From assembly GCF_900496995.4 (NCBI RefSeq), contig NC_044011.1, positions 26,258,041 to 26,322,040 of the forward strand: a stretch of DNA of 64,000 nucleotides, in the 5' to 3' direction. A program made the position numbers and the translations under genes. Source of the stretch: Aquila chrysaetos chrysaetos (lineage: Eukaryota > Chordata > Aves > Accipitriformes > Accipitridae). Positions 1-11,167 of the stretch are shown here, piece after piece. The notes below the pieces were generated by a model. The model was not told the DNA's origin. It did not search any database and saw only the letters and a program-made list of their open reading frames with translations. The number at the start of each line of letters is the position of its first letter. The stretch's first letter is position 1.

Positions 1-3000
1 ATTCCTGTTATGAAGGTTGTACACATGAAAATCATATTTGTTTTCTCCCTTGTTGCAATGACCCTGCCTGAAGCAGCAAAGGTGTCCCTCCCTTGCAGCC
101 CGTGTTCCCTCCACCCACCTCCCCTCCATCTCCCAGTATGAGCCCCTAGAGCTGCATGCCCTGCACCATTCCAGGGCTATTCCCAAGAAGCTGTGCCTGA
201 GCTTTGGGCTTCCCATGAGCCCGCTGTCACCTCTGTTTGTACCCGTGTGCACTCTGGTAATACGTGGAGGCTGCTTTTGCAAAGGCATTTGGTGCCTTCC
301 CTGCAGAACAAATCTGAGGGTTTTTTTCTTTCTGCTTGTTCAAGAAAGTGTCCTGGCTCACAGCGGAGGAGCAGTACTCCAAGCCTGGGTTAGAACAACA
401 CCTAAAACCCACAACATCCTTTGGAGTGTTGTGTATACAAGATCCCACAAGATCTTCAAGTGAAATGTGTAAGTGAAGTAAAAGATGGGGAATAACATCA
501 GCCCCATAGGGTATGACAAGCAAGGCCAAAATTGATTTGTCATTGCCAAGTAAGAGGAACACAGGACATGGTGAGGGAACTTGACATCCAGTAGCTGAGG
601 GGTTTCCCTGCTGCACAGCCCAGATCCAAAGCCCACCTGAGGTCCATTAGAGATGTGTGCACTTTGGCTTGGATATTTTCCAGCTGAGCTGGACCAGCAT
701 CCCTCAGTGTCTCAGAGGGGTGACTCACGCTGCTGCAGGCACAAAGTCCCCTGCCCATGCGCACCAGCAGCCTGGATTGCCTTGGGGCTCATCTTCGGAC
801 TACGTCTGGCAGGCAGTGAGCGCTGCCTCTCTATTCCCAGAATGAACCTTACATAAATGCCTGATCCAAACTATCTTGTCATCCTTGACGAATCCTCCTG
901 CTATTAAGTCATTCCCCACTTTCCTTGGCTCGGAGCTCCTCCAAGATGTTTGCTATTGATGGCCTTGCTGATGCCTACTCTGACAGAATTTTTATTTTCC
1001 CTCCCACGCAGCTGCTAGTGGGAGGCACTGATTCATGCCAACGACCTGCCCGATCCTGGAGCTGAAAGGCAGCCAGGGAGAGAGCTGAGCTCCTGCAACA
1101 GGCAGGTGCCGGAGCAGATCCTCAGTAGGCATCAATGAAGTAGCTCCCAGCCTGTGAATGGAGCAGGGCCATTTACACCAGTGGAGGATCTTTGACAGGA
1201 GTCTGAGGTGTTTTGGTATGTGTGGGTATATCGGGACATATGGTTGCTAAAATCAGTGTGTACAACAGGCAGTATACATCCTATATAAATGTGTCTATTT
1301 CATTATTGAGTGTAGGTGATTTTGTGTGGGGCATATGTTTTCACACAACACAAAAGTTCATTTTAAAAATACCCTGTTCTGTAGGCTTTCCCTAATGACT
1401 ATTTTTCCCCACAGATCTATTAGCCAACAACATATGCCAGCATTCTTTCCTTAAAAGTAAAAGCTGGCACACAGCAGAGCATGAAATAATAAGATGTGAT
1501 TAAGACAGGAGCTGGAGCTAACCAAAGCCAGAAAACTCATGGCTGAAAGGTCAAACCATTATTTAAATTGCCTTTGCAATGGCCTATTTATTTGCAGGTG
1601 CTGTGAATTATGAGGGAAGGTCTTGTAATGAAAGAACATCTGGCATGGAAAATCTCACCTCAGTTCAAGCTGAACAAAGTTTCACTTGCGCTGGAAGGTA
1701 GGTTCTTGTAATGGGAAATGTCAGTCAACCTCAGGGCAGGTAACACTATCCAGCGTTATCTGTAATGATGGTACTTCTGGGTGAGACACAGTACATGGGC
1801 CAGGAATGCTGCTAAAGGGGTGCTAAAATCAGCACCTCCAGCCAGGTAAACAGGATGATTCTGTGATTAAAGATACTGAGGTGGGTATAGGGGAGATCAG
1901 TGCTACGCCCTGCAACACATTTTCAGTGTGACCTTCACAAATTGGGTGGTTCTGAGTTGCCAGCAGCTTGTTCTGGGTATCTGAGAGCTTCGAAGAAGTG
2001 AGAGGACAGGGCATTTACACCCACATCTTTGTCTAACAGGAACTCCCCTAAAAAGGCTGAAGTTAGAGGTTGAAATAATATGGTTTTGTGTCTGTGGTCC
2101 AGGCCCCCTTGTTAAAGAAGTGACTCAGCATGTACTCTGTGAGGTCAGCTTGTTTTCGCATCCTTGCCCCCTCATCCTCCCTGGGTCTAGGGGGTCCCTG
2201 AGGGAGCATCGCTGCTCTGGGCAGTGTGTCCTCCCAGAGTGTATAAAATGCTTTCTGCTCAGCCTTTCAAACATCACGTGGAGTGACTGGACTGAGTCAC
2301 CCCCAAGGGCCTCCTGTCTGAGTATGGCCAGCACCAGCTGCCAGAAGAAAGGCTGAGGAAACCCTGGGGCATCGCTTAAGGCTGAGATACAGGGCCAAGG
2401 CAAAGGGAGCAGGCATGGCTGCTTGTTGGAAATCGAGAGAGATTGTGCCAAAGAGAATGCCCCACACGTGCTTTTTCAAGAGACAGGCCTCAGAGCAAGG
2501 TAGTGTGGCATCAAAGGTGCTGAGGACCCCAGGGAGAGCTGGCATCACCCCCTTCCCATGGGAGCCTGGCTCCCAGATGGTCAAGGCCACCTTTGCAAGG
2601 TCTGGAGAAGTAAGTGGTGGCAAGTTTCCCACATTAGTACCCCTGGATAACAGGTCACAGCTCTTGGCATCTTCTGGTTTCCACCTTGTGAGGACATTTA
2701 ATCTTGAAAGAGCTTTTTTCTATATTCTCTGGCAGGCTGTGTGCTGGCTCTGCATCCCTGGCAGGGGGCCTGCAGCACATTGCAAGGGTTTGGGGCTGGA
2801 AAGCTGCAGAGGCAGATGTGTGATGGGATTTAGAATGTCAGCAAAGATACCCATTGGTCTCTGCCTGGTCTTGCTGTAGGCTGCCAGGTGCCAGCTGCAG
2901 TGAACCTCTGCTGCTTGCAGTAGGTGCTACTCCTTGGAAATTGGTGCTTTTCCAGGGAGCGCAACAGGAACCCAATATGCGCTTTCTGGCGGCCACGAAG

Positions 3001-6000
3001 TCATGAACTTCTCGTTGAGACCAGCTAGATGGACGGGATGGTGAATGAGCGCCAGGCAGTGTGGAGTTGACCAGGAGTTGACTGTGCTCCTCTCTGACCA
3101 GGGAGGGATCTTTGGAGAAGGGACAGAGCAGTGGCCCTGGTATGGGGCCATGGGATCCATGTGTAGCATCTGTGCTTGGAGCTTTGGTATGCCGGTGCTG
3201 CCTGGCTTGTTTGTACAGAGGTGGCAAAGCCAGAAGGTTTGTGACCATGTGTGTTTGAAAAGAAGGACCTGCATTAATGTTACTGGCAGATGGATAGAGA
3301 AGAGAGACCCAAATTAGTGCCTCCCCGAGGGAAAGAGAATTATGTCAGCTCATGTCCATCCTGCCAGCCGGTCACTCAGCACTTGTCCTGTCAGCTGGTC
3401 AGCACTTGCACAGCTCCAGACTGCACCATGCCTAACCAAAATGGTTGAGACAAGAGGGAGGGAGGGGAGCACAGGGCACTGGAGCAGGTGGATGGCCAGG
3501 CCAGGATGCAGGAGCAAGCTGGGATCCCTGGGGTGAAAGGGGACACATTCAAAATCATTTAATTCAAGTGTCATTAATTCTGCCTCTTGCAGAATAGCTC
3601 TTCTACTCGGAAAAGATTCTGATTGGCCTTGAGTGGGTGTTTTCTTGGTTATTGCAGGGATGGAGGGAAAGTTTAGGTTGCATTTGAAAGCCTTTGCTTT
3701 TGGGGAGCCAAACTTTGGGCACTCCTGCAAGGAGGAGTTACTGCCACTTGGCTTGCAGAGCCACTATCTGTTGGGCTTTTTCCCACTGATTGTTCTCACT
3801 CCCAGCTGCTCATTCCTATTGACTTTAGGTATTATGGTGGCTGCTTTTCCAGAGCCAGGGCAGACTGCTTTCCTAGCTGGCGTGCTGCAGTGGCAGGGAG
3901 GGTGTTTTGCAAAACATAAAGTCAGCACCAAAATGCGGTTCCTCTGCTTCCTCTGCCTCACTGTCGGGGTGAGTTATCTGAGGTTCCTGGAGTCGTAATG
4001 GGGGAGATGAGACTGGAAAAAACTGAGGAGCAGAAAGATGGTGGTGTCCAGTGAACAGGGAGGTTGTGTGTGAGGAAGGCAACATCCCTGACAGGCCCCA
4101 CCTTGTCCACATGGCATTTTGCAGAGGAATTATAACTATCATTTGCCTCTGGAAAATTGTCCCTGCATCACAAATATAGGTAGTTATCATCTTACCCAGG
4201 AGGGAATGCCTGAAAACTCATGCGTCTACAGCAAAGCCTAAAATGACAGGCCAGAGATGTGCTCTCTGGTGCTGGCTCTCAGCTGGTATCATATAAATGT
4301 AGTCTCTGAAGTCGATAGAACTAGACAAATTTACACTGACGGAGTATCTGCCAGGTATTTTCAGTTCCCAAGGCTGCCTTTAAACTTCAGCCTCTGAAGC
4401 CTTTTTTATAAGCCCACAGCCTTTCACACAGGGAGCCTAAAAGTCTTAAAATCAGTGTATGCAAAAGAAAAAAAGGATTTTCTAATGGGAAGACATCTCA
4501 GCAAAAACTCCTCTTGCATTTTGCAGGTTTTGCTCTCTGTTTCATAGGGTCTTTTTGCAGCTGGGTTTCTGGTTTTAGTGCCAGTGGTGACTGAAAAGAG
4601 ATGATTGAAAATTTCTTTGGTGATTCCTTTTCCTGTGTGAGTACTGGTGTCATGAAATAGATCGCTCACCACTGTGTTTTCAATCTGGAATTATGTGCAA
4701 GGACATAATGGGATTTATTTTTCAGTATATATGTCGTTCAGCAATAAAAAGTTTCCTTTGAAATCACTATGGTCTGTTGCAGAAATCTCTATATTTTTAT
4801 CTTACAAAAATGAAATTTGCCTCTGAAGTTTCCATGACACTATCAACCACAGAACAATATTGTTCTTACCAAACAGAACCCTTGCTGGGAGTCAAAGTGC
4901 TATAAATATTTAAAGAAATTAATTACTAAGTAAGCCAGACTAGTGCCCCAGTCTGTAAATATTAAATGGAACATACACAGTTGACAAAATGCAGGCAGAA
5001 ACACTGAATGGGGCTGTTTCATTGCCTAAATGAAATTATTTGCAGTGCAAAGGCAACTGTAAAAGTCATTTTTGCTTAATGACAAGCAGCACTCAGAATA
5101 TGAGGGCTTAAGTCAGCATTTTGCTTGCTGGAAGAAATTTCTATCCTGTTTTACAGTCTACTGCAGAAGCCCCAGACTTCTTCACCAGTGAGGTTACCAG
5201 CTTGGTTAATTGCATACTTTAAAAAAATGTTGGGGGGGTTGGGCAGGGGTTGTTTTGTGGGTTTTTTTTTTTGGAGGGGGGGTCAGGGGGAGCCTAAGTG
5301 TGTAGCTCCACTGTGCACAGGCTGGAGGGTGAGATGCCCCATAGCTCTCAGGCTGCTCTCTGGGCATAGGCTGCCTCGGAGCTCTGGTCCTGCAGCAATG
5401 CCAAGCATCCGAAAGCTGGGCCAGGGAGACATGCTGGCAGCTTTTGGGGGATGTTCATTGTCCAGGACTTGTGTCTCATGAGGAGGGTTTTGGGGTGCTG
5501 TTACTGCCCCCCTTGCAGAGGAGGAGGTGTCTGGGACTGTGGAGGTTGCTCCTGTTGTCGGCAAGGCAGTTTCATTATAGCTGAAGCTAGGGGAGAATTT
5601 AGTCATAGCCAAACTCATAAAGCCATGAGTAATCATGTAGGGGCTTTTTGAGCTCCCGTGGATCCAAAGCTGCGTTTTAGGTTGGTGATTGGTTCATATG
5701 GAGTGGCAGGTTTTGACTGGGACTCCAGCACATCGTTTTCTGGCAGCAAAAGAGGAATTTATAGCAAGGTGAGAAGTGGCAGCACAGATAAAATGAAAAG
5801 ACTTGTGACTGAAAATCCCAGAGGTGCAACAGTATTAGGCAAATTCCGACTTTCTCTTGTAGGAGGGCAGGAAACACACATGTTGTTTCACATCAATGTC
5901 ATCTTTCACATGGATACCATACCAGTGTAATTGCAAGAGCTAAGTTGCATTTACTGCCTGGAGCGAGCAAGGTCAGCGAATTGCTGTCAGGGAAGGACCT

Positions 6001-6188
6001 AGGAAGTGGCACTGCTTTTTAGTGGAAATCATGCTGACAGTGCAATATGGAAAATTTGTCCTTTGTTCCATAGGCCCCAAAGTCTGCTTCTTATTTATAT
6101 ATTTATTTTTGTGTTGCAGCATAATCTAGTTTTCTCCCATCTGAGCTGACAAACACCAAGAGAGGAATGACCGGGGAGGAGAGATGGT

Positions 6189-6208
6189 GGGGGGGGGGGG
6201 GGGGGGGG
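6189..6208. repeat. Poly(G) tract (20 bp)
   Basis: An uninterrupted run of G lies in the intergenic region; the flanks are also G-rich. It is likely length-polymorphic and prone to sequencing error. Confidence 0.9.
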
Positions 6209-6307
6209 AGGGGCATATATGAAGCTGTTCATGTGGAAAACCTGGGATGTTGGGGAAATAGTTGTGTTTAGACTCGGTCTTCCCTTTCTCACTTACCTGT
6301 GTTTTGG

Positions 6308-6342
6308 GTTTTTTTGTTTGTTTGTTTGTTTGTTTGTTTTTT
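6308..6342. repeat. (TTTG)n simple repeat
   Basis: About six TTTG units are bordered by T runs, roughly 100 bp from the poly(G) tract. Confidence 0.9.
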
Positions 6343-9300
6343 CACTCTGGTGATACCTTTACAGCTTCTGTAGCCCATGAGTGTATCCAGAGGCCCTAAA
6401 GAATTGTATCAGCTGGCATAGTGCTTTTTTCCAGAAGACCATAGCAGAATCTGTGCATATATTTTTAATATCCCTTAACAATTATGACATGTCTTATAGG
6501 TATATTTTAAACCTCTTTTCAGTTTTGCCATATAACATTTGACCTTATTTCTGTGGCATAGATACATCACTGAAGAGCTGGAGCTAGAAGGATGCTGCAT
6601 GGAAGAGAAGAGGGTTACAAGTGAGCAAAATCTTTTTTTTAAAGGCGACTTAAGACAGACAATTCAAGAAGAGTAGACCAGAACTTTTAAGGCTCTCTTG
6701 GTTCTGAAGCAGAAATATCCTGTAGATTCTTTAGATTTTCTTTGAAGAAAGTCTTTGAGACTAAATTCTAGCAGTTGGTTTCTAGCAATTGTTTCTGTAC
6801 TGCCTAAGAGCATGTGTCATGAACGAAATCCACTGTGTGAGGTACTATATAAATATAGAAAGGACAAAAGATGGTTGCCCACACTACAGAAATTACACAT
6901 CTATACCACACAGGGTCTCTTCACAGCTTCTCTGTCTCTCAACTGGAGCTTAGTTTGCTGGGCAGTTCCTTGATACCATGTGCTAAGGCCACGGGCAGTG
7001 ACAGGCGTGTTTAACTTTCAGGGGAAAAATGACTCAAAAATATTTCAGTGGATGCAAAAGATGTGCATTTTAGATTTAAATTGGAAGCTGGTTATTGTGT
7101 AAATACAGAATGACGTGGTTTTATATCTCGGTGCATTCAGGTGATTTACATTGCATGGACTCAGTTCTGCTATGAGGGTGCATTTTTTATCACTACTGGG
7201 TTTCGGTTGACAGGCTACATCAAAATGTGCAGATGTGACTACCCATTACGAGTAACAGACTGTACCAGCCCAATCTGCCCAAGCACAGGCTGCTGCAAGG
7301 TGTGCTTAGAAGCATTTTGGCTTATCGAATAGCAGTATCATTTCATCTCCCATGGATTCAGCTGGAGCAGACACTGTTCCTGATACCTCTGTCCCTGTCA
7401 TTTGTCAGATCCTCCTGTAGCTTGACAAGCAAGCTCCATTCATCAGCATCACTGCAGGTGCCTGGTACAGGATAAATAGTCTTTGCTCAATAAGAAGGGG
7501 GAGGTCTGAGTGTAGTCCTGGCTGCTGCCTCTTACAGAGGCTTTGGCTGGAGGCGTGCAAAGATTTTGGGGTGTATATGGGCTTATGCACTCCTGAAGTG
7601 TTGTCCCTTCTGCTTTGCCAGGCCCCTTGTCTAGACACAGTGCAGGTGAGATCCAGCTGAGTACCTGGTCTGTTCCCTCTCCAGTGGATGTGTCTGATGG
7701 ATTTTGAGTCCTCTTCAGAGCCGTCACCATACGAACAAAGAGATGAGCCAGGCACCTGGTCCTGCCTCACTGTAGAGCTACTGAGATGATAATTGAATTC
7801 CTGGGGCATGGTTCAACTGCATGTTGCACCAGCTCTAAGCCACTGTAACAGTTGGTGTTAGTGAGCTATGGGTAAATATATATACGGTAATGTATAGCGG
7901 CAGCAAAGCCTAAGTGTCTGTGCAACTCCATTGTCCGTTATGTTGCAACCAGCATTGCATATGCATAAGACCTCTGAAAGGACTTTTGCTGCCATTAGTG
8001 AAGCTGGATAGATGGTGTCCCTTGAGGTGCTGGCTTTTCAGATTTGATTGGTGTTTTTCTCCAGATCCATCCCCTTAGCACCTTCTGAATGGAAGAGATG
8101 AGTTTGTTCATGAAATGGGCTACAGGATTTTCATTCCATGAAAACTAATTGGCATCCAAGAATGAAGATAATCCCACTAGCACATCTAATTAGAGGAGAA
8201 CAATCCTCATATTCCCCGAGCACTCTCCTCTCAATTTAGAAGGAGCTCAGCCACAGAAACTCGCTTGTCATCCTTTGAAGCTCTAGCTTCTAGCATGAGC
8301 CAAACGTGTATTTTTTTAAGAGTTTGTATTTGAGAGAATCCAGCAGGATAAGTACTGTTTATTCACAGAGTGATAGATTGTCACAACATTGAGGCATGTA
8401 TGTCACTGCAATCGAAGTTCTGACACATCTGAGAACGGAGGTTGGGGTGTGCCACTCACAACTGATTGAGTGAAATACGCTACCGCCTGCTGTAATCCTG
8501 ACTTAATGCCGTCACATCTCTTTCCTAATCTGAGGGAAGCTCGTGCCAGCTGATGCCTGTCTGTAAAAGTCCATCTGAAGCAACATTGTTTTGAAAATAC
8601 AGGCTGACTTAATTAACTGTGGGCAAGGTGCTTGGATTCTCCCTGGTTTTCCAGTGCTGGCAGAAAAGTCTGTGGGATCATGTTTTGAAATCCTACTCTT
8701 GGGTGTTGAAGATGGAATTAGATACACTCCATCCAATTCTGTCCCTGCTGCTGTCACGGACCTCTTCGGTGACCTCCTGCAAAACTTGCAAATCTTTGTA
8801 ACCTTGATTCTGATCAAATCTGAAAGCAATAACCTGTGCTCCCATGTAGACCCTGATGTAACTGATGGCAAAACATGCCCCAGCAGCACTTTAACATCTT
8901 CTTTTATCAATGACAAATACAGGATTTCTTGATTCTTCTGGATCAGCCCACACAATGCTGAGGTGACGGAGCGTTTCAGAGAGATCCTACAAGTCAAATA
9001 TAAATAAGCCACGCAGCACAGGGAAAACAGCTGTGAAGTCCCAGTGACTGCTGCTGCGGTGCAAGGGATGGATTAGGAGCCCCGAGAGGCAGGGGTGTGT
9101 GACTGCTTAATCTCAGCTGTCTGTTCTGCAGCAAGAAGGCTTCTGTAGTGGTGGTTGTACCTACTATCAATAGGACTTGTGCGATACAGGTACTTAATAC
9201 AAATACCTCGTAGATACTAAAATAGCTGGCTATTTTTATTCAGCATCTTTGTATCACTTGCCCCTTTTGACTGTCATATCCAAGGTAAGTATAGCCAGGC

Positions 9301-10927
9301 ACATGCTGGAGTAGAGCAGTTACACAAGGGTAACCGGAGAGTGCTATTTATATGCCTGGGGAAGCAGAGAACACTTAAAAGGCAACTGTTTCACCTAAAA
9401 TTCTTTCTCATGAGCAGCTGAGGAGGTTGAGGCCAGGCTGAATGCTCACACGGACAGGGGAGGACATGGTGGGGGTCTTGGAGCCAGTGAAATTCTTCAT
9501 AGGCTTTTGAATCAGGCTCTCGACTTCCCACAGTCAAGGCTGGTGGTTCCCAAAGAGGCATCTGCCTGTGGAAATGGGCCTTGTATAGGCAGTACGGGAA
9601 AGGCATGGAGGAGCGGGAGGTTGAGGAAGCAGAGAAGATGTTGCAGTGTTGATTTGCATTTCATGGTGGCCAGGTAACTGGGTTCTGTTATTTTGCAGAA
9701 ACTGTAATCTGAATGGAAGGTGAACAAGGTACCTGGCTTTGCCTCCTGGAGTTAATAAAGGCTGTCTTCTGAAACAAGCTTCAAATCGAGCTGAAGTTCC
9801 TGGCTTCCTTTACATACAAATGAAGCTGCATGTGAGTTTTACTGGAGTGTTGTGTCCTTGTGTCTTGTTTTATATGTTTAAAGGCTATATGATTATAGCA
9901 GCCTGGCATTGTTAATACAGAACGATAATAGAGTTAACTACCATTTTGATGTATAGATCCATTGTCCTCCATGAACACTGGCAATTAGAGGGCCATCTGC
10001 TTAGCACTGAGAACAAAAAAGAACAACTGAAAAATACACAGAATTTGGAGAGGGCCCTCTAACAGTTAATGAAAGGAAAAGCAAAACAAGTCCTAGTCTT
10101 ACAACGTCTTTGCCTGGCTCTGAAGGCAACTGGGGGGAGGGTTCAGACTTGCTCTGTGGAGAGCTCATCATAGCTTGTCATTTGTGCTTTCCAGTCCATC
10201 AAGGACTAATTGGGACAGTGGGGTCTGTTTAAGAAAATTATGTAAAACTTGATCTTTGTAGGTTTGCTCTGGCTCCCCAGAGCATCATCACAATAAATAA
10301 GAGGTTTGCCTGTGGAGATGGATGCTGAGAGCAGTGATTTCCCTGGTAAAACTCTTGAGGAACACCGCGTGTCATTCATTCACCAGATGACATAAGTACG
10401 GGGATGACCTTCCAGTCGTTCTCTGGTTCTGGGTTTGCTGTGTGCGGGGCAGGGGGGCAATGATTTGAGTGGAAGGGACAGAAACCTTGCAGGAAAAAAA
10501 GGCTGCCGTAACACCTGAAGAGGCTTTGATCGGAAATGGGTGTGGAAACGCAGCGGTGATTTCTTGTGGAAGCTGTTCCAGAGGGATGGATTACCGCACC
10601 TCCGCCCTGTAGGTAGAGGTTCAGCATCCTCTGACGGTGGGAAAGACCTCGGGATGATACCGCATCCTCTGAGCTGGAGAAAGGGGCAGGGAAACCCCGC
10701 TTTTCTCCTTTTCTGAGGGTGTGGCGGGGCGGGGGGATGCAAGGGGGTGTTGGGAATATCGGGCGGCGGGCAGGAGGGGGAGATGTGGTAGTTGCAAAGG
10801 AGGGGAAAACGAGCTCGGCTTTCCCAGCCGAGGAGAAACTTCCCCCGTGCTGGCGAGCCGCGGGGGCCGGGCGGGAGGGCGGCCTGCGGGGGCGAGGGGG
10901 TCCCGCGGCTGGGGGCGGCGCCGCTGT

Positions 10928-10947
10928 GGGGCAGGGGAGGGGAGGGG
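10928..10947 (+). other. Potential G-quadruplex motif in the CHGB promoter
   Basis: Four GGGG runs are separated by one- or two-base loops about 107 bp before the TATA-like box. This matches the canonical four-tract G4 pattern and could also bind Sp1/KLF-type factors. Folding is inferred, not shown. Confidence 0.6.
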
Positions 10948-10998
10948 AGAGGACGGGACGGGGCGGTGGCGGGCGGCGCCGCCCCCGGGGGCTCGCAG

Positions 10999-11006
10999 TG
11001 ACGCAG
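10999..11006 (+). promoter_or_regulatory. CRE-like element in the CHGB promoter
   Basis: TGACGCAG lies 48 bp upstream of the TATA-like box. It keeps the TGACG core of a CREB/ATF site. Chromogranin promoters are known to have a CRE just upstream of the TATA box, so the position supports the call although the second half-site is degenerate. Confidence 0.6.
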
Positions 11007-11053
11007 GCTCCCGGCGGCGTCCCCCGCCCGTCTCCTCCGCCCCCGCTTCCCCC

Positions 11054-11062
11054 TTTAAATAG
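11054..11062 (+). promoter_or_regulatory. TATA-like box of CHGB
   Basis: TTTAAATAG is an isolated AT-rich string in a GC-rich promoter, 57 bp before the final G of no other candidate start and 65 bp before the CHGB ATG. A start site 25-30 bp downstream (around 11,084) would leave a 5' UTR of only about 35 nt. Confidence 0.7.
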
Positions 11063-11074
11063 CGGCGAGCCGCC

Positions 11075-11118
11075 GAGCAGAGCGGAGCCGAGCTGAGTCG
11101 AGCCGAGCGGAGCAGAGC
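11075..11118 (+). repeat. GAGCN pentamer array over the CHGB start site and 5' UTR
   Basis: Eight pentamers of the form GAGCN plus a final GAGC abut the CHGB ATG. The variable base runs A, G, C, T, (GAGTC), C, G, A, so the unit order is nearly mirror-symmetric. The array covers the predicted transcription start and essentially the whole predicted 5' UTR. Confidence 0.85.
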
Positions 11119-11167
11119 ATGGGGCCGCTGGCGCTGCTCGGCCTCCTGGGGGCCGCCGCCCTGGCAG
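11119..11167 (+). CDS. CHGB: CHGB coding exon 1
   Basis: It encodes the hydrophobic signal peptide. The donor GTGAGC follows GGCAG, leaving phase 1. Confidence 0.93.

Larger units (their letters stand above)
1..10680. other. Intergenic region upstream of CHGB, no supported gene
   Basis: I read about 10.7 kb without finding an exon chain or a recognisable protein. Scattered open frames occur on both strands (the longest is 166 codons, minus strand, 8512-9012), but none resembles a known family or has convincing splice context. In the conserved vertebrate order the next gene upstream of CHGB would be SHLD1; I could not recognise any of its exons here. Contents seen: a G homopolymer near 6.2 kb, a TTTG repeat near 6.3 kb, and isolated AATAAA strings (for example near 4742) with no gene attached. 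Distal CHGB regulatory elements could lie here but cannot be identified from one sequence. Confidence 0.6.

Noticed and set aside
2415-3248. Overlapping frames of 154 (plus) and 136 (minus) codons upstream of CHGB
   Set aside because: They match no family I know and contradict each other; no exon signals support either.
1-10680. Possible 3' exons of SHLD1, the expected upstream neighbour
   Set aside because: I could not identify any segment resembling its C-terminal coding sequence; the gene probably ends before the window.
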